NCBI GenBank assembly: GCA_039566865.1
Contig: CM076947.1
Location: forward strand, 6,889,501-6,953,500
Direction of reading: 5' to 3'
Length of the DNA: 64,000 bases
Origin: Aurelia coerulea
Lineage: Eukaryota; Cnidaria; Scyphozoa; Semaeostomeae; Ulmaridae
A program made the position numbers and the translations under genes. The notes beneath the pieces are model-generated. The model made no database searches. It was not told the DNA's origin and was given only the letters and a program-made list of their open reading frames with translations. This document shows positions 1 through 10,894 of this stretch, piece after piece (the first letter of the stretch is position 1; the number at the start of each line of letters is the position of its first letter).

Positions 1-280
1 ACATAACTTCCCTTAAAAACCATGTTTCGCTTGCACAAGGCGAGAGTTTGCCCTACCAGTTTTGGGGAAACTTTTGCGGCTTTGTTTGTTTTGAATTACT
101 GGTTGAGAGAATTTTCGTTGTCTGCATCCGCTAATCGCTTTGAATTGAGGTGTCAATCAAATGCAACTTTTGCTATTGTATTACAAAATCTGCTCTTGTT
201 CGATGGGCCATTTGTCGCGTCTATATGACGCTTCGCAGGCGCTTCGCGCTAGCTCGCTGCAAAAACAACAACAAAATGAG

Positions 281-415
281 TTGCGTTCGTGACATCATAT
301 AATCCATCGCAACCCTGGTATCGTACCTGTAGTGTTGTATAGTAATTAGAATAGGTATGGTAGAATGTAAGATATATTGTAAAATTTTATATTTGAATAA
401 AACAAAACATTATAC
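281..415 (+). repeat. A-tailed short repeat, copy 1
   Basis: This stretch shares long blocks with the insertion at 30076-30357. Both contain a GTTGCG...GACATCAT block, then a CGTAC.TGTAGTGT.GTATAGTAATTAGA block, and both end in an A-rich tail. This copy lacks about 100-150 bases of the middle found in the other copy. The tail here is AATAAAACAAAAC rather than pure A. The structure suggests an RNA-copied (retroposed) short element; the family is not one I recognise. The reading frame at 22-228 just before it looks like chance. Confidence 0.6.
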
Positions 416-497
416 AAGCTTTCTTTGATTTGAGTGTAATGTCGTCATTGCACATTTGCTTCAAAAGTATTTCCAGATACAACTTCAAATGTCTATG

Positions 498-1060
498 TCA
501 TTACTTGAAACATGCAATTTGTGTGGAATTTCATATTTGTCATCTTACAAATACACCAAAATAACACAAATCAATGCAATTGCACAGATAATTTCATGAT
601 ATGTCTATAGGTCATTACTTGAAACATGCAATCTGCATGGAATTTCATATTTGTCATCTTACAAAGAGAGCGAAATAGCACAGATCCATGAAATCACACA
701 GAAAATTTCTTGTTTTGTGGAATTTCCTAGGTCATTACTTGAAACATGCAATCTGTGTGGAATTTCATATTTGTCATCTTACAAAGAGAGCGAAATAGCA
801 CAGATCCATGAAATCACACAGGAAATTTCATATTTTGTGGAATTTCAAATGTCTAGGTCATTACTTGAAACATGCAATCTGTGTGGAATTTCATATTTGT
901 CACCTTACAAAGAGAGCGAAAAAGCACAGATCCATGAAATCACACAGAAAATTTCATATTTTGTGGAATGTCAACTTCTTGGTTATTACTTGTACCATGT
1001 AATCTGTGTGGCATTTCATTATTTGTTGCCTTACAAGGTGAACGAAATGACCCAAAAAGT
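498..1060 (+). repeat. Tandem ~120-bp repeat, five diverged units
   Basis: Units begin with TCATTACTTGAAACATGCAA at about 498, 612, 732, 858 and 982, giving spacings of 114, 120, 126 and 124 bases. Each also carries GTGTGGAATTTCATATTTGTC and (C/A)ACAGATCCATGAAATCACACAG blocks. Most spacings are multiples of three, so one frame stays open for 137 codons (651-1064) and reads as a repeated Cys/Ile-rich peptide. I treat the open frame as a by-product of the repeat: there is no clear start context and no recognised domain. Confidence 0.75.
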
Positions 1061-1198
1061 GTAATAAAACATGGCATTACACGCTATGGGGATTTTCTTG
1101 TCGAATGGAATTACTTGCCTTTTTTACCTGTGAATGTCTCTTATAAATAATGGCAAATTGTTTATTGCTTGCAGATTGCCTTACAGATTGCATTTAAT

Positions 1199-1683
1199 GC
1201 ACATCTGGGAGGCGAAGAAGGGAGACCTGGGATGACTGCAAAATTACACTTGAAAAGCATCTGAAAAGCTGTGGTCTTGGGCTTCCGAAGGTTGACAGAG
1301 CCCATCGTGCTAATGCCAGAAATGAATTGTCTAACAACTCAAGCTCATCTTCACCTATCTTTGCCGAGTTCCTCTCATGGCAAGATGCCAATCATGTATT
1401 GAGGAATCAAGACAAGATCTCAAAATTCATTGACCCTTCTGGAACTGAATCAAAGATTAGAGTAGAGCAACTGTATTCTGGAGCAACCCTAGACCTTCGC
1501 AAAAAGATGTTGAAAATCCGAAGATATCTTCTGTCAATGAATGATGGGTGGAAAATCAAAATGACTTATCCAGCCATACTGCACATTGACTCTGGTGACG
1601 GGAAAAATCAAATTTACAAGTACTCAGAGGATGACCTGAATAAAGCTGACGCTTACTTTACTATCTTAAATGAGAAGAAATAA
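1199..1683 (+). CDS. LINE A ORF1, C-terminal part (L1 ORF1p-like RRM and CTD)
   Basis: The frame is open from 1198 to the TAA at 1681. It contains a W-DDCK...L-HL-SCGL-LPKVDRAHR segment, the hallmark of the RNA-recognition and C-terminal region of L1-type ORF1 proteins (RAHR just before the CTD). A basic and aromatic tail with KIRRYLLSMN follows. In known elements this protein binds RNA as a trimer and acts as a nucleic-acid chaperone in the RNP. The N-terminal coiled coil is missing, so this is either 5' truncation or a last exon. The first ATG in frame, at 1327, falls inside the domain and is unlikely to be the native start. Confidence 0.65.
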
Positions 1684-1810
1684 AACATTCCTATCTAGCT
1701 GCATCATGAACAGCTGTCTGCTAAATATTGTTGTTGTTAAAGGTGAGCCAAATTCTGTTTGGTTTGTTTATTTATTTTTCTAGCAATTATTTCTTTTAAC
1801 TTTTAACCAG

Positions 1811-4800
1811 ATGTTGCCATCGAGGATATTGACGGATCGGATTGTGGAGAGGATGAGACATATGACAGATTTTTCTAGGGAGCCCATTAAAGCATCCTGC
1901 TGTGGAATTTGCTACAAAAAAGTAATCAGGACTCAAAAAGCTTTTACATGCAGTCAATGCAACAACATGATTCATGTAAAGTGTAATGGTACTCCAACCT
2001 CAACATATGAATATGGGAATATCTGTTTTTCTTGCATCATTCTGAATAATTCTAAAACTTTTCCATTCACCCTGGAAAATGATGATGTTCTCTTAGGCAT
2101 AAATACTATTGATCTACCTTCTCTTGCTGATTCTTTGCCCTCTTTTGATATTTCTTCTAAATTGACTAACCTTCCTAATCTATCTAACTATGACATAGAT
2201 GAAAATTTGAATCTCAATATAAACTCACAGTACTGCACAATTGAGGAACTTGCAAACCTACAACTCTCTTACAAGGATCTCTCAATATTTCACATGAATA
2301 TTCGAAGTCTTTCACTTCATCAAGATGAATTTCATTCTCTCTTGTCAAATCTTAATACTGACTTCAAAGTGATTGGTCTTTCTGAAATAAAGGCTTCTAT
2401 AGATGCTCCATTAAGTGACAACATTGAACTCTCTGGCTACAAATTCCATCATACACCCTCTAATAGTGCTGCTGGTGGTGTAGGCATCTATGTAAAATCT
2501 GACCTTAAAGCTAGTAAAAGGGATGACTTGTCTTTTAGCAATGATGATTTTGAGACAATATGGATTGAAATAGAAAACTCAATGGCAAGAAATATTCTAT
2601 GCTGTTGTGCATATCGACATCCTAGTTCTGATATTTCAAAGTTTAGTAACCATTTTCAGGAGACTCTCTCCAAAATAGAAAATGAAAATAAGCTTATCTT
2701 CACCATGGGAGATTTCAACATCAACTTGTTAAATTATGAAAATCATACACCTACGAATGAATTCATTAATATGATGTTTTCTAACCATCTTCAGCCTTCA
2801 GTTCTTCATCCAACCCGAATCACTGACACATCCTCTACCCTCATTGACAACATTTTTGTAAACAGTGCCCCAGATTCCAAAATTCATAGTGGGAATATTT
2901 TGTCTCTAATATCAGACCATCTACCCCAATTTTGCATCATTTATGATTGTAAATTTGATTACAAAGCCTCATCTTACCTTTCTTATGATTACAGTCACTT
3001 TGATGCCAATAAGTTCCTGGCTGATTATGCTGAAATTGACATGTCCTTCCTTGCTGATCAAAATATTAATCTGGATGGAAAGTTTGATAGCTTTCTACTA
3101 GGTCTTCATTGTCTCATTGATAAGCATTGCCCCAAAAAAAAGCTAACTAAAAAAAGATTAAAACTAAGAAATAAACCCTGGATTAAGTTGCGTATTCAAA
3201 AAATGATGAAAATCAGAGATAAGTTGTTTCAAAAGTTCAAATCAACCAACTCCTCAGCTGATCTAAGAGCATTTAAACTGTTTCGCAATCGTGTTGTGAA
3301 TGAAATAAGGGAGAGTAAGAAAAATTATTATCATCAGTATTTTGATGATAATAAGAGTAACATGAAAATGCTTTGGAATGGCATCAAGAATATTATCAGT
3401 TTAAACTCAAACAATCTAGATACTATTTCTTATCTGACAGACAAAGACGGCTCCCGAATCTCTGATCCAGGCAAGATGGCAAATGAATTTAACCATTTCT
3501 TCACTAATGTTGCAAATGATATCACGAAGACAATCCCAAGGGTTCCTAGATCTCCATTTTCATACTTAGCTAATCCTAATGTGGATTCTATTTTCCTTTC
3601 CCCTTGCACTTCTAATGAAGTATCATCTGTTATTCAGGCTCTAAAGAATGGTAAATCTTGTGGTCCCAATAGTATCCCAGTCAAATTATTGAAGATACTT
3701 GAGTCACCGATCTCTTTTCATCTTGCTAGTTTGATCAATGAGTCTTTTTTAACAGGTATTTTCCCTGATAAGTTAAAAATTGCAAAGGTGATTCCAGTGT
3801 TTAAGAAAGGTCTCACTACCAAAAAGTCAAACTATAGACCAATTTCTCTGCTTTCCATTTTCAGTAAAATATTTGAAAAAATAATGTATCAACGCCTTTA
3901 TAAATTTCTTGATATATGTGAGTTGCTGTTTAACATGCAGTTTGGGTTTCGTAATGGTCACTCAACTGATCATGCGCTAGTCAGTTTAACTGAGAGTATA
4001 AAATCATCACTTGATAATAATAGAGTTGGTTGTGGTATATTTATTGATCTACAAAAGGCCTTCGATACTGTCAATCATGATATTCTCTTGAAAAAGCTGG
4101 AACACTATGGTATCAGAGGAACTGCCTTAAGTTGGTTTAAGTCTTACCTTAGTGATCGTAAGCAGTTTGTTTCAGTTAATGGTATCTCATCATCTACATG
4201 TGACATAACATGCGGTGTTCCACAGGGGTCTGTACTAGGTCCTTTGCTGTTCCTAATCTACATTAATGACTTACCAAACTCATCTAAAATATTGACTTTC
4301 TTTTTATTTGCTGATGATACCAATATTTATTTTGAAGCGAATGACCTGACAAGGCTAACCAAAAAAGTTAATAAGGAACTTAGCAAAGTAAAATCCTGGC
4401 TTGATTGCAACAAACTTGCTCTGAATATTGACAAAACAAATTTTATCCTATTTCATTCCCCCAGGAAACAATTACCAGACTTGATAAACCTTAGATTTGG
4501 CAAGAAAAGTATCAAAAGGACTAAGTATGTTAAGTTTCTAGGTGTACTTGTTGATGAGCATCTTTCTTGGAAATACCACATCAATGAACTTTGTAAAAAA
4601 CTTTCTAGGACTACTGGAATCTTCTTTAAAGTCAGACACTATGTTCCTCTACAGACCCTGATCTGTCTCTATAATTCACTCTTCTCGTCTTTTCTCAATT
4701 ATGGTATTATAGTATGGGGTCTTACCTATGACACTTACTTAAATCAGTTGTTCCTTTTGCAGAAGAAAACCCTAAGATGTATAAAATTCCAACCATTTAC

Positions 4801-5146
4801 TGCTCCATCTGCACCTTTGTTTCACACATTAAAGATAATCAAGCTTCAGGACATGCTTCATTTAAATATATCAACATTTGCCTATAAAGCTATAAATAAA
4901 CTCTCACCTGTCTGCTTTTATAACTACTTTACTCCAAATTCTTCTGTTCACAGGATTGGAACTCGTCAGTCTACCAGAGGTGATCTGTTTCTTTCTTTAA
5001 AAAGGACCTCCCTTTATGGACTCCAAACAGTCCAATATTTTGGCTCTAAATTATGGAATACTCTTCCACTTTTCATACGCGTTGCTGGCTCTATTTCACT
5101 CTTTCGGTCTAAATTGAAAGCTTATTATATCGACTCCTATGTCTAG
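1811..5146 (+). CDS. LINE A ORF2: PHD-like finger, AP endonuclease, reverse transcriptase
   Basis: The 1111-codon frame has no stops. Residues 31-75 form a C4HC3 (PHD-like) finger: C31/C34, C47/C50, H55/C58, C72/C75. Residues about 150-380 are an endonuclease/exonuclease/phosphatase domain (HMNIRSL, GLSEIKAS, MGDFNIN, ISDHLPQF). Residues about 620-900 are a reverse transcriptase with IPVFKKG...NYRPISLL, IDLQKAFDTVNH, CGVPQGSVLGPLLF and the catalytic FADD at 833-836. In this family the endonuclease nicks the target and the RT primes on the nick (target-primed reverse transcription). Length and domain order match the L2/CR1 group. All catalytic blocks I can see are intact, so this copy is probably young. 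Confidence 0.93.
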   Translation: MLPSRILTDRIVERMRHMTDFSREPIKASCCGICYKKVIRTQKAFTCSQCNNMIHVKCNGTPTSTYEYGNICFSCIILNNSKTFPFTLENDDVLLGINTIDLPSLADSLPSFDISSKLTNLPNLSNYDIDENLNLNINSQYCTIEELANLQLSYKDLSIFHMNIRSLSLHQDEFHSLLSNLNTDFKVIGLSEIKASIDAPLSDNIELSGYKFHHTPSNSAAGGVGIYVKSDLKASKRDDLSFSNDDFETIWIEIENSMARNILCCCAYRHPSSDISKFSNHFQETLSKIENENKLIFTMGDFNINLLNYENHTPTNEFINMMFSNHLQPSVLHPTRITDTSSTLIDNIFVNSAPDSKIHSGNILSLISDHLPQFCIIYDCKFDYKASSYLSYDYSHFDANKFLADYAEIDMSFLADQNINLDGKFDSFLLGLHCLIDKHCPKKKLTKKRLKLRNKPWIKLRIQKMMKIRDKLFQKFKSTNSSADLRAFKLFRNRVVNEIRESKKNYYHQYFDDNKSNMKMLWNGIKNIISLNSNNLDTISYLTDKDGSRISDPGKMANEFNHFFTNVANDITKTIPRVPRSPFSYLANPNVDSIFLSPCTSNEVSSVIQALKNGKSCGPNSIPVKLLKILESPISFHLASLINESFLTGIFPDKLKIAKVIPVFKKGLTTKKSNYRPISLLSIFSKIFEKIMYQRLYKFLDICELLFNMQFGFRNGHSTDHALVSLTESIKSSLDNNRVGCGIFIDLQKAFDTVNHDILLKKLEHYGIRGTALSWFKSYLSDRKQFVSVNGISSSTCDITCGVPQGSVLGPLLFLIYINDLPNSSKILTFFLFADDTNIYFEANDLTRLTKKVNKELSKVKSWLDCNKLALNIDKTNFILFHSPRKQLPDLINLRFGKKSIKRTKYVKFLGVLVDEHLSWKYHINELCKKLSRTTGIFFKVRHYVPLQTLICLYNSLFSSFLNYGIIVWGLTYDTYLNQLFLLQKKTLRCIKFQPFTAPSAPLFHTLKIIKLQDMLHLNISTFAYKAINKLSPVCFYNYFTPNSSVHRIGTRQSTRGDLFLSLKRTSLYGLQTVQYFGSKLWNTLPLFIRVAGSISLFRSKLKAYYIDSYV

Positions 5147-5468
5147 TTTGTCTGTCTCTCTTCTTCCGCATCAAGGTTTGTCATTTCCTCGGGGTACATC
5201 TGGTTCATAGTTTTTTATCTTGATATTTTTTTAGTTTCTTTGTTTTTATGGGGGGGGGGGCTCTCTCTCGATTAGTTTACCTACTTAGAGAGCTCCTCCT
5301 TAATCGATCTATACTATATACAATCATGTAATATCCTTTCCTTTTGCTTATATTGTAGTTTTGTATTTGATGTTATTAATTTAGTATTGTATTTATTTGT
5401 AATGTAATTGTGTAGAATTGTATATAGTATAAATTGATGATCAATGAAACTGAAACTGAACTGAAACT

Positions 5469-5814
5469 GGCATATGAATGGTATAGACGACCAGAAACCG
5501 CCATGTCTGAGTTATACTCCACACTGATGGAAAACAGGCCCTGCTTAAGCGAGGACCAGGAATTATTGGATCCCCAGAAAATGCAGGTCCTGCTGGCTGA
5601 CCTGTTGCCAATAACAAACATGCTGGCTAAGTTCCATAAAGACAGCACTGTGCACAAAACAGATGAGGACAGCAGAGAGGTGATACTCAAGATGATCGAC
5701 ACATCACCACAGCTAATGGCCAGCCTTAAGGCATGTGTTCACGTAGGTGGGGCCCTCTTTACAACAGGGATCCAGTACCTCGTGGCACATGCCCAATTGG
5801 CCAATCCGGAGTGA
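5469..5814 (+). CDS. Unrecognised protein, 5' end removed by LINE A
   Basis: About 115 codons open from the LINE tail to the TGA at 5812. The first natural methionine is near 5503. The predicted protein is mainly helical and acidic in its first half, with a glycine/alanine segment near the C-terminus (HVGGALFTTG). I recognise no domain. The frame runs back into the LINE's terminal repeats, so the original N-terminus has been lost or lies upstream of the LINE. The next frame starts 12 bases after its stop, which is unusually tight for animal genes and suggests a viral or retroelement-like unit. Confidence 0.4.
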
Positions 5815-5826
5815 TTGGCCGCAAAT

Positions 5827-6507
5827 ATGACTTTTGCACCTAATCCCGACCCAGTGTTTAAACAAACTAAAGACTATGACGATTTATTTGCACTCCTGTA
5901 CATTAATAAAGGAGCTTCTCCCGCCCATGAACAGGAAGATGCACAACAAATGGATCAACTACGACAACGACTGCTCCGACGTCCAGCGGCAGAAGATTGT
6001 TACGGACAACCACATGCTGCAGAGCATCGTCCACATGCAGCAAGGGCACTGCACTTGCCACAAGGAGCTTCTATGGACCAACAACGTCATTATCAGCAGG
6101 AGGCAACAATAACTCACGCACCATCACAAGTAAGAGAAAATTTTCCACTTCCACGACAACGACACATTCAAAGGCCAGTGTCTCCTGAGGAGGAAAGTGA
6201 GGATGAATACCAACCCCCAACGGTACATCGTCGTCAGCCTCTTCAGAACAAACATGCCATTCGACCGTATCGGAGAATGCAAGTTGTTCAGCAACCAGAA
6301 GGAAATCTCCGAGAGTGGGACCAAATGTACTATGCTAGCAGTAATGAGAACGACGGTACCATAACTCCACCACCATCGATGAAGAAGAATCGGAGACGCA
6401 AACGTGTGCTTTCCGATAGTTCAACGGATGACACGTTTATGGCTGGTGTCAGTGGCTTAATTGCCACTGGCGAAATGAACATCTGCCAGAAAAGAAAATC
6501 AAAATAG
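5827..6507 (+). CDS. Unrecognised basic/Pro-rich ORF with an overlapping second frame
   Basis: ATG at 5827, TAG at 6505; about 226 codons. The middle is rich in R, H, A and Q. The C-terminal third has an acidic patch (PEEESEDEYQPP) and a basic cluster (KKNRRRKRVLSDSS), which could act as a nuclear-localisation or nucleic-acid-binding segment. A second frame, 5834-6112 (92 codons), is open across the same DNA, contains an HCTCHKEL motif and has a less biased composition. So either two proteins overlap, or one protein has a frameshift near 5925. No family recognised. Together with the frame ending at 5814 this makes a compact unit. Confidence 0.35.
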   Translation: MTFAPNPDPVFKQTKDYDDLFALLYINKGASPAHEQEDAQQMDQLRQRLLRRPAAEDCYGQPHAAEHRPHAARALHLPQGASMDQQRHYQQEATITHAPSQVRENFPLPRQRHIQRPVSPEEESEDEYQPPTVHRRQPLQNKHAIRPYRRMQVVQQPEGNLREWDQMYYASSNENDGTITPPPSMKKNRRRKRVLSDSSTDDTFMAGVSGLIATGEMNICQKRKSK

Positions 6508-6720
6508 GGAAGAAACCAAAGTCGAAGAAACCCTCGCACGAAAATCAGTGAGATGACAAGAACATTTGAACGACATTTAAATTGCTGCTGAGATTATTTT
6601 AACTTTTCCATGCTTCTATATATGCTTCATTTTCGTATAACTGTGACTCTACTTCTAGCACAATAATTATCTGGGAGGGAGGGAGGGAGGGAGTGGAGGG
6701 TGACCACAGAAACTTTTATC

Positions 6721-7102
6721 ATCCCTGTGGTAACTTTTCTGACACCTCTAGCTTAAAACTCCTAAAGACTAAAGGATCGATAGGACATGCTTTCACAGTT
6801 TGTATTCATACTGAAAATCAAAATCAAGTGAGCTTTTACCCTTTTGTTCTACATGAGATTTCCGTTCTCATTGAGCTCACCTAAGGACACCTGCGTTATC
6901 ATTTAACAGATGTGCCGCCCCAGCCAAACTCCCGACCTGATAGTGTCTTCGGCACGGATTGACCTGCTAACGCCAGAAAGTGAGCCGTGAGGCCCGCTTC
7001 CGCTCAACCGAATAAGTAAAAAAACGATAAGAGTAGTGGTATTTCACTGTCGCATTGCTGCTCCCACTTATCCTACACCTTTCATGTCTTTTCACAGAAT
7101 CA

Positions 7103-7140
<38 letters not shown>

Positions 7141-7208
7141 GATTTTGCCAAGCCCGTTCCTTTGGCTGTGGTTTCACTAGATAGTAGATAGGGACAGTGG
7201 GAATCTCA

Positions 7209-7256
<48 letters not shown>
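6721..7256 (-). pseudogene. 28S rRNA fragment (reverse strand)
   Basis: Read on the minus strand from 7256, the sequence is eukaryotic 28S rRNA: TAGCCAAATGCCTCGTCATC, then GACGCGCATGAATGG, AACGGGCTTGGC, GATAACGCAGGTGTCC, and finally GTTACCACAGGGAT at about 6721. Scattered mismatches and small indels mark it as a dead copy rather than an rDNA unit. The minus-strand start falls exactly on the cleavage position used by R2 retrotransposons (upstream CTTAAGG is replaced by unrelated DNA). The other end runs into a (CCCT)n tract at about 6672-6700. Open frames over this region are by-products. Confidence 0.92.
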
Positions 7257-7535
7257 TTGTGAGTGAGGCTAAGATCGCCATCTAAATTTGTCACCTATTC
7301 TTATCTTCACCCTCTTTATGAGTCGGATTACGAATGGGGAGCTATTCATAAAGGTGTATAATCATATAGGATTAACTTGCCTCATGATTCGCTCACTTTA
7401 CTGTCATCTACTATCCGCTAGCAAACCACACTGGAGGGCTGAGCTTGACCCAAGTCTGCACCCTTGGCTGGTCCCTCTCCACAGCTGCTACCAAAAGAAC
7501 TCTGGTTTAGGCAAACTGCTTCATAATCCACAGAA

Positions 7536-7911
7536 GATCTACTCGATCATGTAAAACCAGTTGCAAGGAAAAAGCCTGATCTAATTGTCATCCACTTTGG
7601 CACAAATGATACGACCTCTGGAAAAGACACCAAGAAAACATACAAGCAGCTATCGACACAATAAAAGAGGAATCGCCTAGCACGGAAATTGCTATTTCTC
7701 TTTGTACAATAAGAAAGGATCGACAAGGTATCGGCAAGAAGGTGACATCGTGCGACACAATTCTGAGAGATGCTGCTTCCAGGAATGATACCTATGTTAT
7801 TGACAATAAGAGCATTGAGGAATCCTGCTTGGGTATGAGGAAACTGCATTTAAACCGCAAAGGTACATCTTCTTAGCAAATAACCTCAACAATTTCATAG
7901 ATGATATTTGA
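7536..7911 (+). pseudogene. LINE B ORF1 remnant: SGNH-type esterase domain
   Basis: One frame from 7536 reads DLLDHVKPVARKKPDLIVIH followed by FGTNDTTSGKD, the GTND block of SGNH hydrolases, and then hits TAA. A second frame further on reads LHLNRKGTSFLANNLNNFI, the block with the catalytic His. Esterase domains of this kind sit in ORF1 of many CR1-type LINEs. At least one frameshift or stop separates the two blocks, so the copy cannot make the protein. Confidence 0.7.
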
Positions 7912-8028
7912 CTCTATAACAATGTAAAGCAGCAAAATTCCACCCCTTTAGAGAGCGCTCCTATTAATGTAAGTAAAATTGATGAACAAACTCTAGGCGG
8001 TTTTGACAAACTAGGCTCCAAAAAGGGC

Positions 8029-10894
8029 ATGGTTATTGCTTCCATTAATATCAATAGCTTACTCCCTCATCTAGATGAGATCGAGCTCTTGCTGAAAGAA
8101 AATGGCATCCATTTTCTCTGCCTAAATGAAACGAAAATTGATGATACATTATCAGATAACCTTTTCCAAATTGAAGGGTATGAATTTCGACGACTTGACA
8201 GAGAATACTTTCAAATGCGATATTAGGGACGATATTCCTAAGTCAAATATGGAAATCCTATGTGCACAGATCAGTCCACCACGAGCTAGTCCATTCGTAA
8301 TACTCTCATGGTATAGGCCTCCCAACGAGCCATTTGAAACTTTCGATAAGCTTGAACAAGTCCTACGTTTCTTTGAAGCAGATGGAAAGGAGATAATTCT
8401 TTTAGGGGATACCAATTGTGATTTCAGTACAGAAACTGAAGGCTCAAATCGATCAAAATCCCCGGTTCCCGGGCACATTAAACGCCTCAAAGATTTATAC
8501 CAATCTTTCGGACTAACACAACTGATATCTGAACCCACTCGGGAGACCGAAACTACCTCCACGCTCATAGATCATATTGCTGTCAATAATACAAGCAATA
8601 TTGTGGAGTCTGGTGTTGTCAAAACCGCCATTAGTGATCATTATGTTGTTTACTCTGTACGAAAGTATCAGGGTGGAATCAAGCATAATCATAAGCATAT
8701 CCATACAAGACAGCTGAAAAACTTCAATAAAGAAGCTTTCTTAGCTGATCTTGATGCCGTTAACTGGTCAGCTATCTTAGTTTGTTCAGACGATATTAAT
8801 GTGATAGTAGATAAATTTATGAAGACGCTATCTTTCGTAATTGAAAAGCATGCTCCCTCAATAGAGAGGCGAGTGTCAGAGAGGTACAGCCCTTGGCTAT
8901 CTTCTGATTTAAAGGCTTTGTTTCGTACTAGAGACAGAATTAAAAGTGCAGCGGTCAAGGCAAAATCTGAAATATTAATGAATGCTTATAGACAAGTTAG
9001 GAATCAGGCTAATGATATGAATTCTCGGTTAAAGAGAGAATACTTCACAAATAAACTTAACGAGTGTGAAGGCGACCTAAAGCAGACCTGGTCGACGGTC
9101 AACAAACTCATCAACAAGCGATCAAAGTCAACTCAAATCCAATCCCTAAAGGTGGATGACACAGTAATAAAGGATTCGGAAAGCATAGCTAATTCAATGA
9201 ATGACTACTTCTGTTCTGTTGGTGACAAGTTAAGTAAAAAAATTCCTGACAAGGTGAATTCTCTTTTGAAAGGAGACATTGACATAAATCCAACGGCTGC
9301 TCGTTTCACATTCTCACCAATGCAGCCTCAAGAGTTAATGAAAGCAATGAATAAATTTAAGACTTCACATGGGTCTGGCCTAGATCAAATTTCCAGCTTT
9401 TTCCTCAAGGCAGGAATGCCAATCTTAGCTCAGCCCCTGAGTCAACTATTTAACTTGTCTTTATCTTCAGGCCTGTTCCCTGACAGTTGGAAGATAGCAA
9501 GGGTTGCACCAGTCTTTAAGAATGGTCCTACCGATGAAAGCTCTAATTATCGCCCAATTTCTGTCCTACCGGTTGTCTCTCGCCTCTTTGAGAAACTAAT
9601 TTATGACCAGCTGTACAATTACCTTGATTCCAACAAACTTGTTTTTGGAAAACAATCAGCATACAGACGGTTGCATTCTGTTCTGTCATGTTTGCTTAAA
9701 TGCACAAATGATTGGTACTTGAATTTAGAGGGTGGTAAATATACAGCAGTTACCTTTGTAGATCTCAAAAAGGCTTTCGACACCGTAAATCATGAAATAT
9801 TATTGCAAAAACTAGAGCTATATGGTATTTATAATAAAGAACTGAAATGGTTCCGCTCTTATTTAACTAATAGAAAACAGTGCTGTAAGGTAAATGGGAA
9901 GCTTTCAAATATCGAATCTATAACCTGTGGAGTACCGCAAGGGTCCTGTCTAGGGCCACTGCTATTTATCATATATATCAATGACCTTCATCTACATATG
10001 AAACATTGTGACGTTAATATGTATGCTGACGACACAAGCCTTATGTTTGCGTCGGATTCAGTTACACATATTAACGATTGCGTCAACGATGACTTGGGTA
10101 ACTTGAAATCTTGGCTACAAGGTAATAAATTGTCCCTTAATGTTGCTAAAACACAAAGTCTTGTTGTTGGCAGCAGAAAGCGACTGAAAGATATAAGTGA
10201 TGATAGAGTAGCAAAGCCCACTTTCATGGTGGGTGAGGAGAATGTTGCCCTCGTAGAAAATATAAAATACCTTGGGGTAATTGTTGATAAACATTTGAGC
10301 TGGGACGAGCAAATTTCAGCAGTGACGAAAAAGGTTTCACGAGGATTAGGGATGCTACGTTTCTCCAAAAAGTATTTACCCATTGTTACTGTACAGAAAA
10401 TGTACAGAAGTTTAGTGGAACCCTACCTCAGATATAGCTGCCCGGTGTGGGGAGTTTCTGGCATCAATGCTATAAATAGGTTGCAAAAACTCCAAAATAG
10501 GGCGGCAAGAATAGTCACAAACAGTGCTTATGATGCTTCAGCTCTACCCATCATTAGAAAACTTGGTTGGCCCACCATCAACGAGCTTATCAATTCAGAA
10601 ACTTTAAAAATGGTGTACAAGTCGGTAAATGACCTAGCTCCCACTTACCTAACAGAAATGTTCGTCAGGCTATCCGATTCATGCAAGAGAGAACTGCGCA
10701 ATACCAAAACAGATTTGGCCGTTCCTCATCGCAAATCGGCCTTCGGACAAAAGAGCTTCTCGTATAAGGGTGCTAAATTGTGGAACGATCTTTCCATTGA
10801 AATCAAATCATCAAAACCTTATGAAACATTCAAAAAAAAGTATCAGCAATACCAACAGCGAATGCTGATTCTCTCTTTCATGCATTACTTTTAA
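8029..10894 (+). pseudogene. LINE B ORF2: endonuclease plus reverse transcriptase, frameshifted near 8200
   Basis: The first frame (8029-8226) has the endonuclease N-terminus (ASININSL, FLCLNETKID). It ends soon after EGYEFRRLDR. A second frame, usable from about 8190 to 10894, continues with DIRDDIPKS, LLGDTNCDF, STLIDHIAV and SDHYVVY, then the RT (ARVAPVFKNG, NYRPISVLP, VDLKKAFDTVNH, CGVPQGSCLGPLLF, catalytic YADD at 10022-10033). A glycine-rich strand normally found at the junction is missing, so a small deletion with frame change disables the endonuclease. The RT frame itself is uninterrupted. Confidence 0.88.

Larger units (their letters stand above)
1199..5468 (+). mobile_element. LINE A: CR1/L2-type non-LTR retrotransposon, 5'-truncated
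   Basis: The element holds the 3' part of an ORF1 (to 1683), a 127-base gap, a complete ORF2 (1811-5146) and a 3' untranslated region. It ends at about 5446-5468 in short GAAACT-type repeats (TGAAACTGAAACTGAACTG). Terminal microsatellites instead of a poly(A) tail are typical of L2/CR1 elements. The 5' boundary is uncertain, because the ORF1 frame is closed by TAA at 1195. No target-site duplication could be assigned. The element cuts into an unrelated coding unit that resumes at 5469. Confidence 0.85.

Noticed and set aside
22..228. 68-codon open frame at the window start
   Set aside because: No domain and no supporting context; next to a retroposed repeat.
6672..6700. G-rich GGGAGGGAGGGAGG run as a G-quadplex regulator
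   Set aside because: Probably a microsatellite tail attached to the 28S fragment; no gene nearby uses it.
7100..7294. 64-codon minus-strand frame
   Set aside because: It is translated 28S rRNA sequence.
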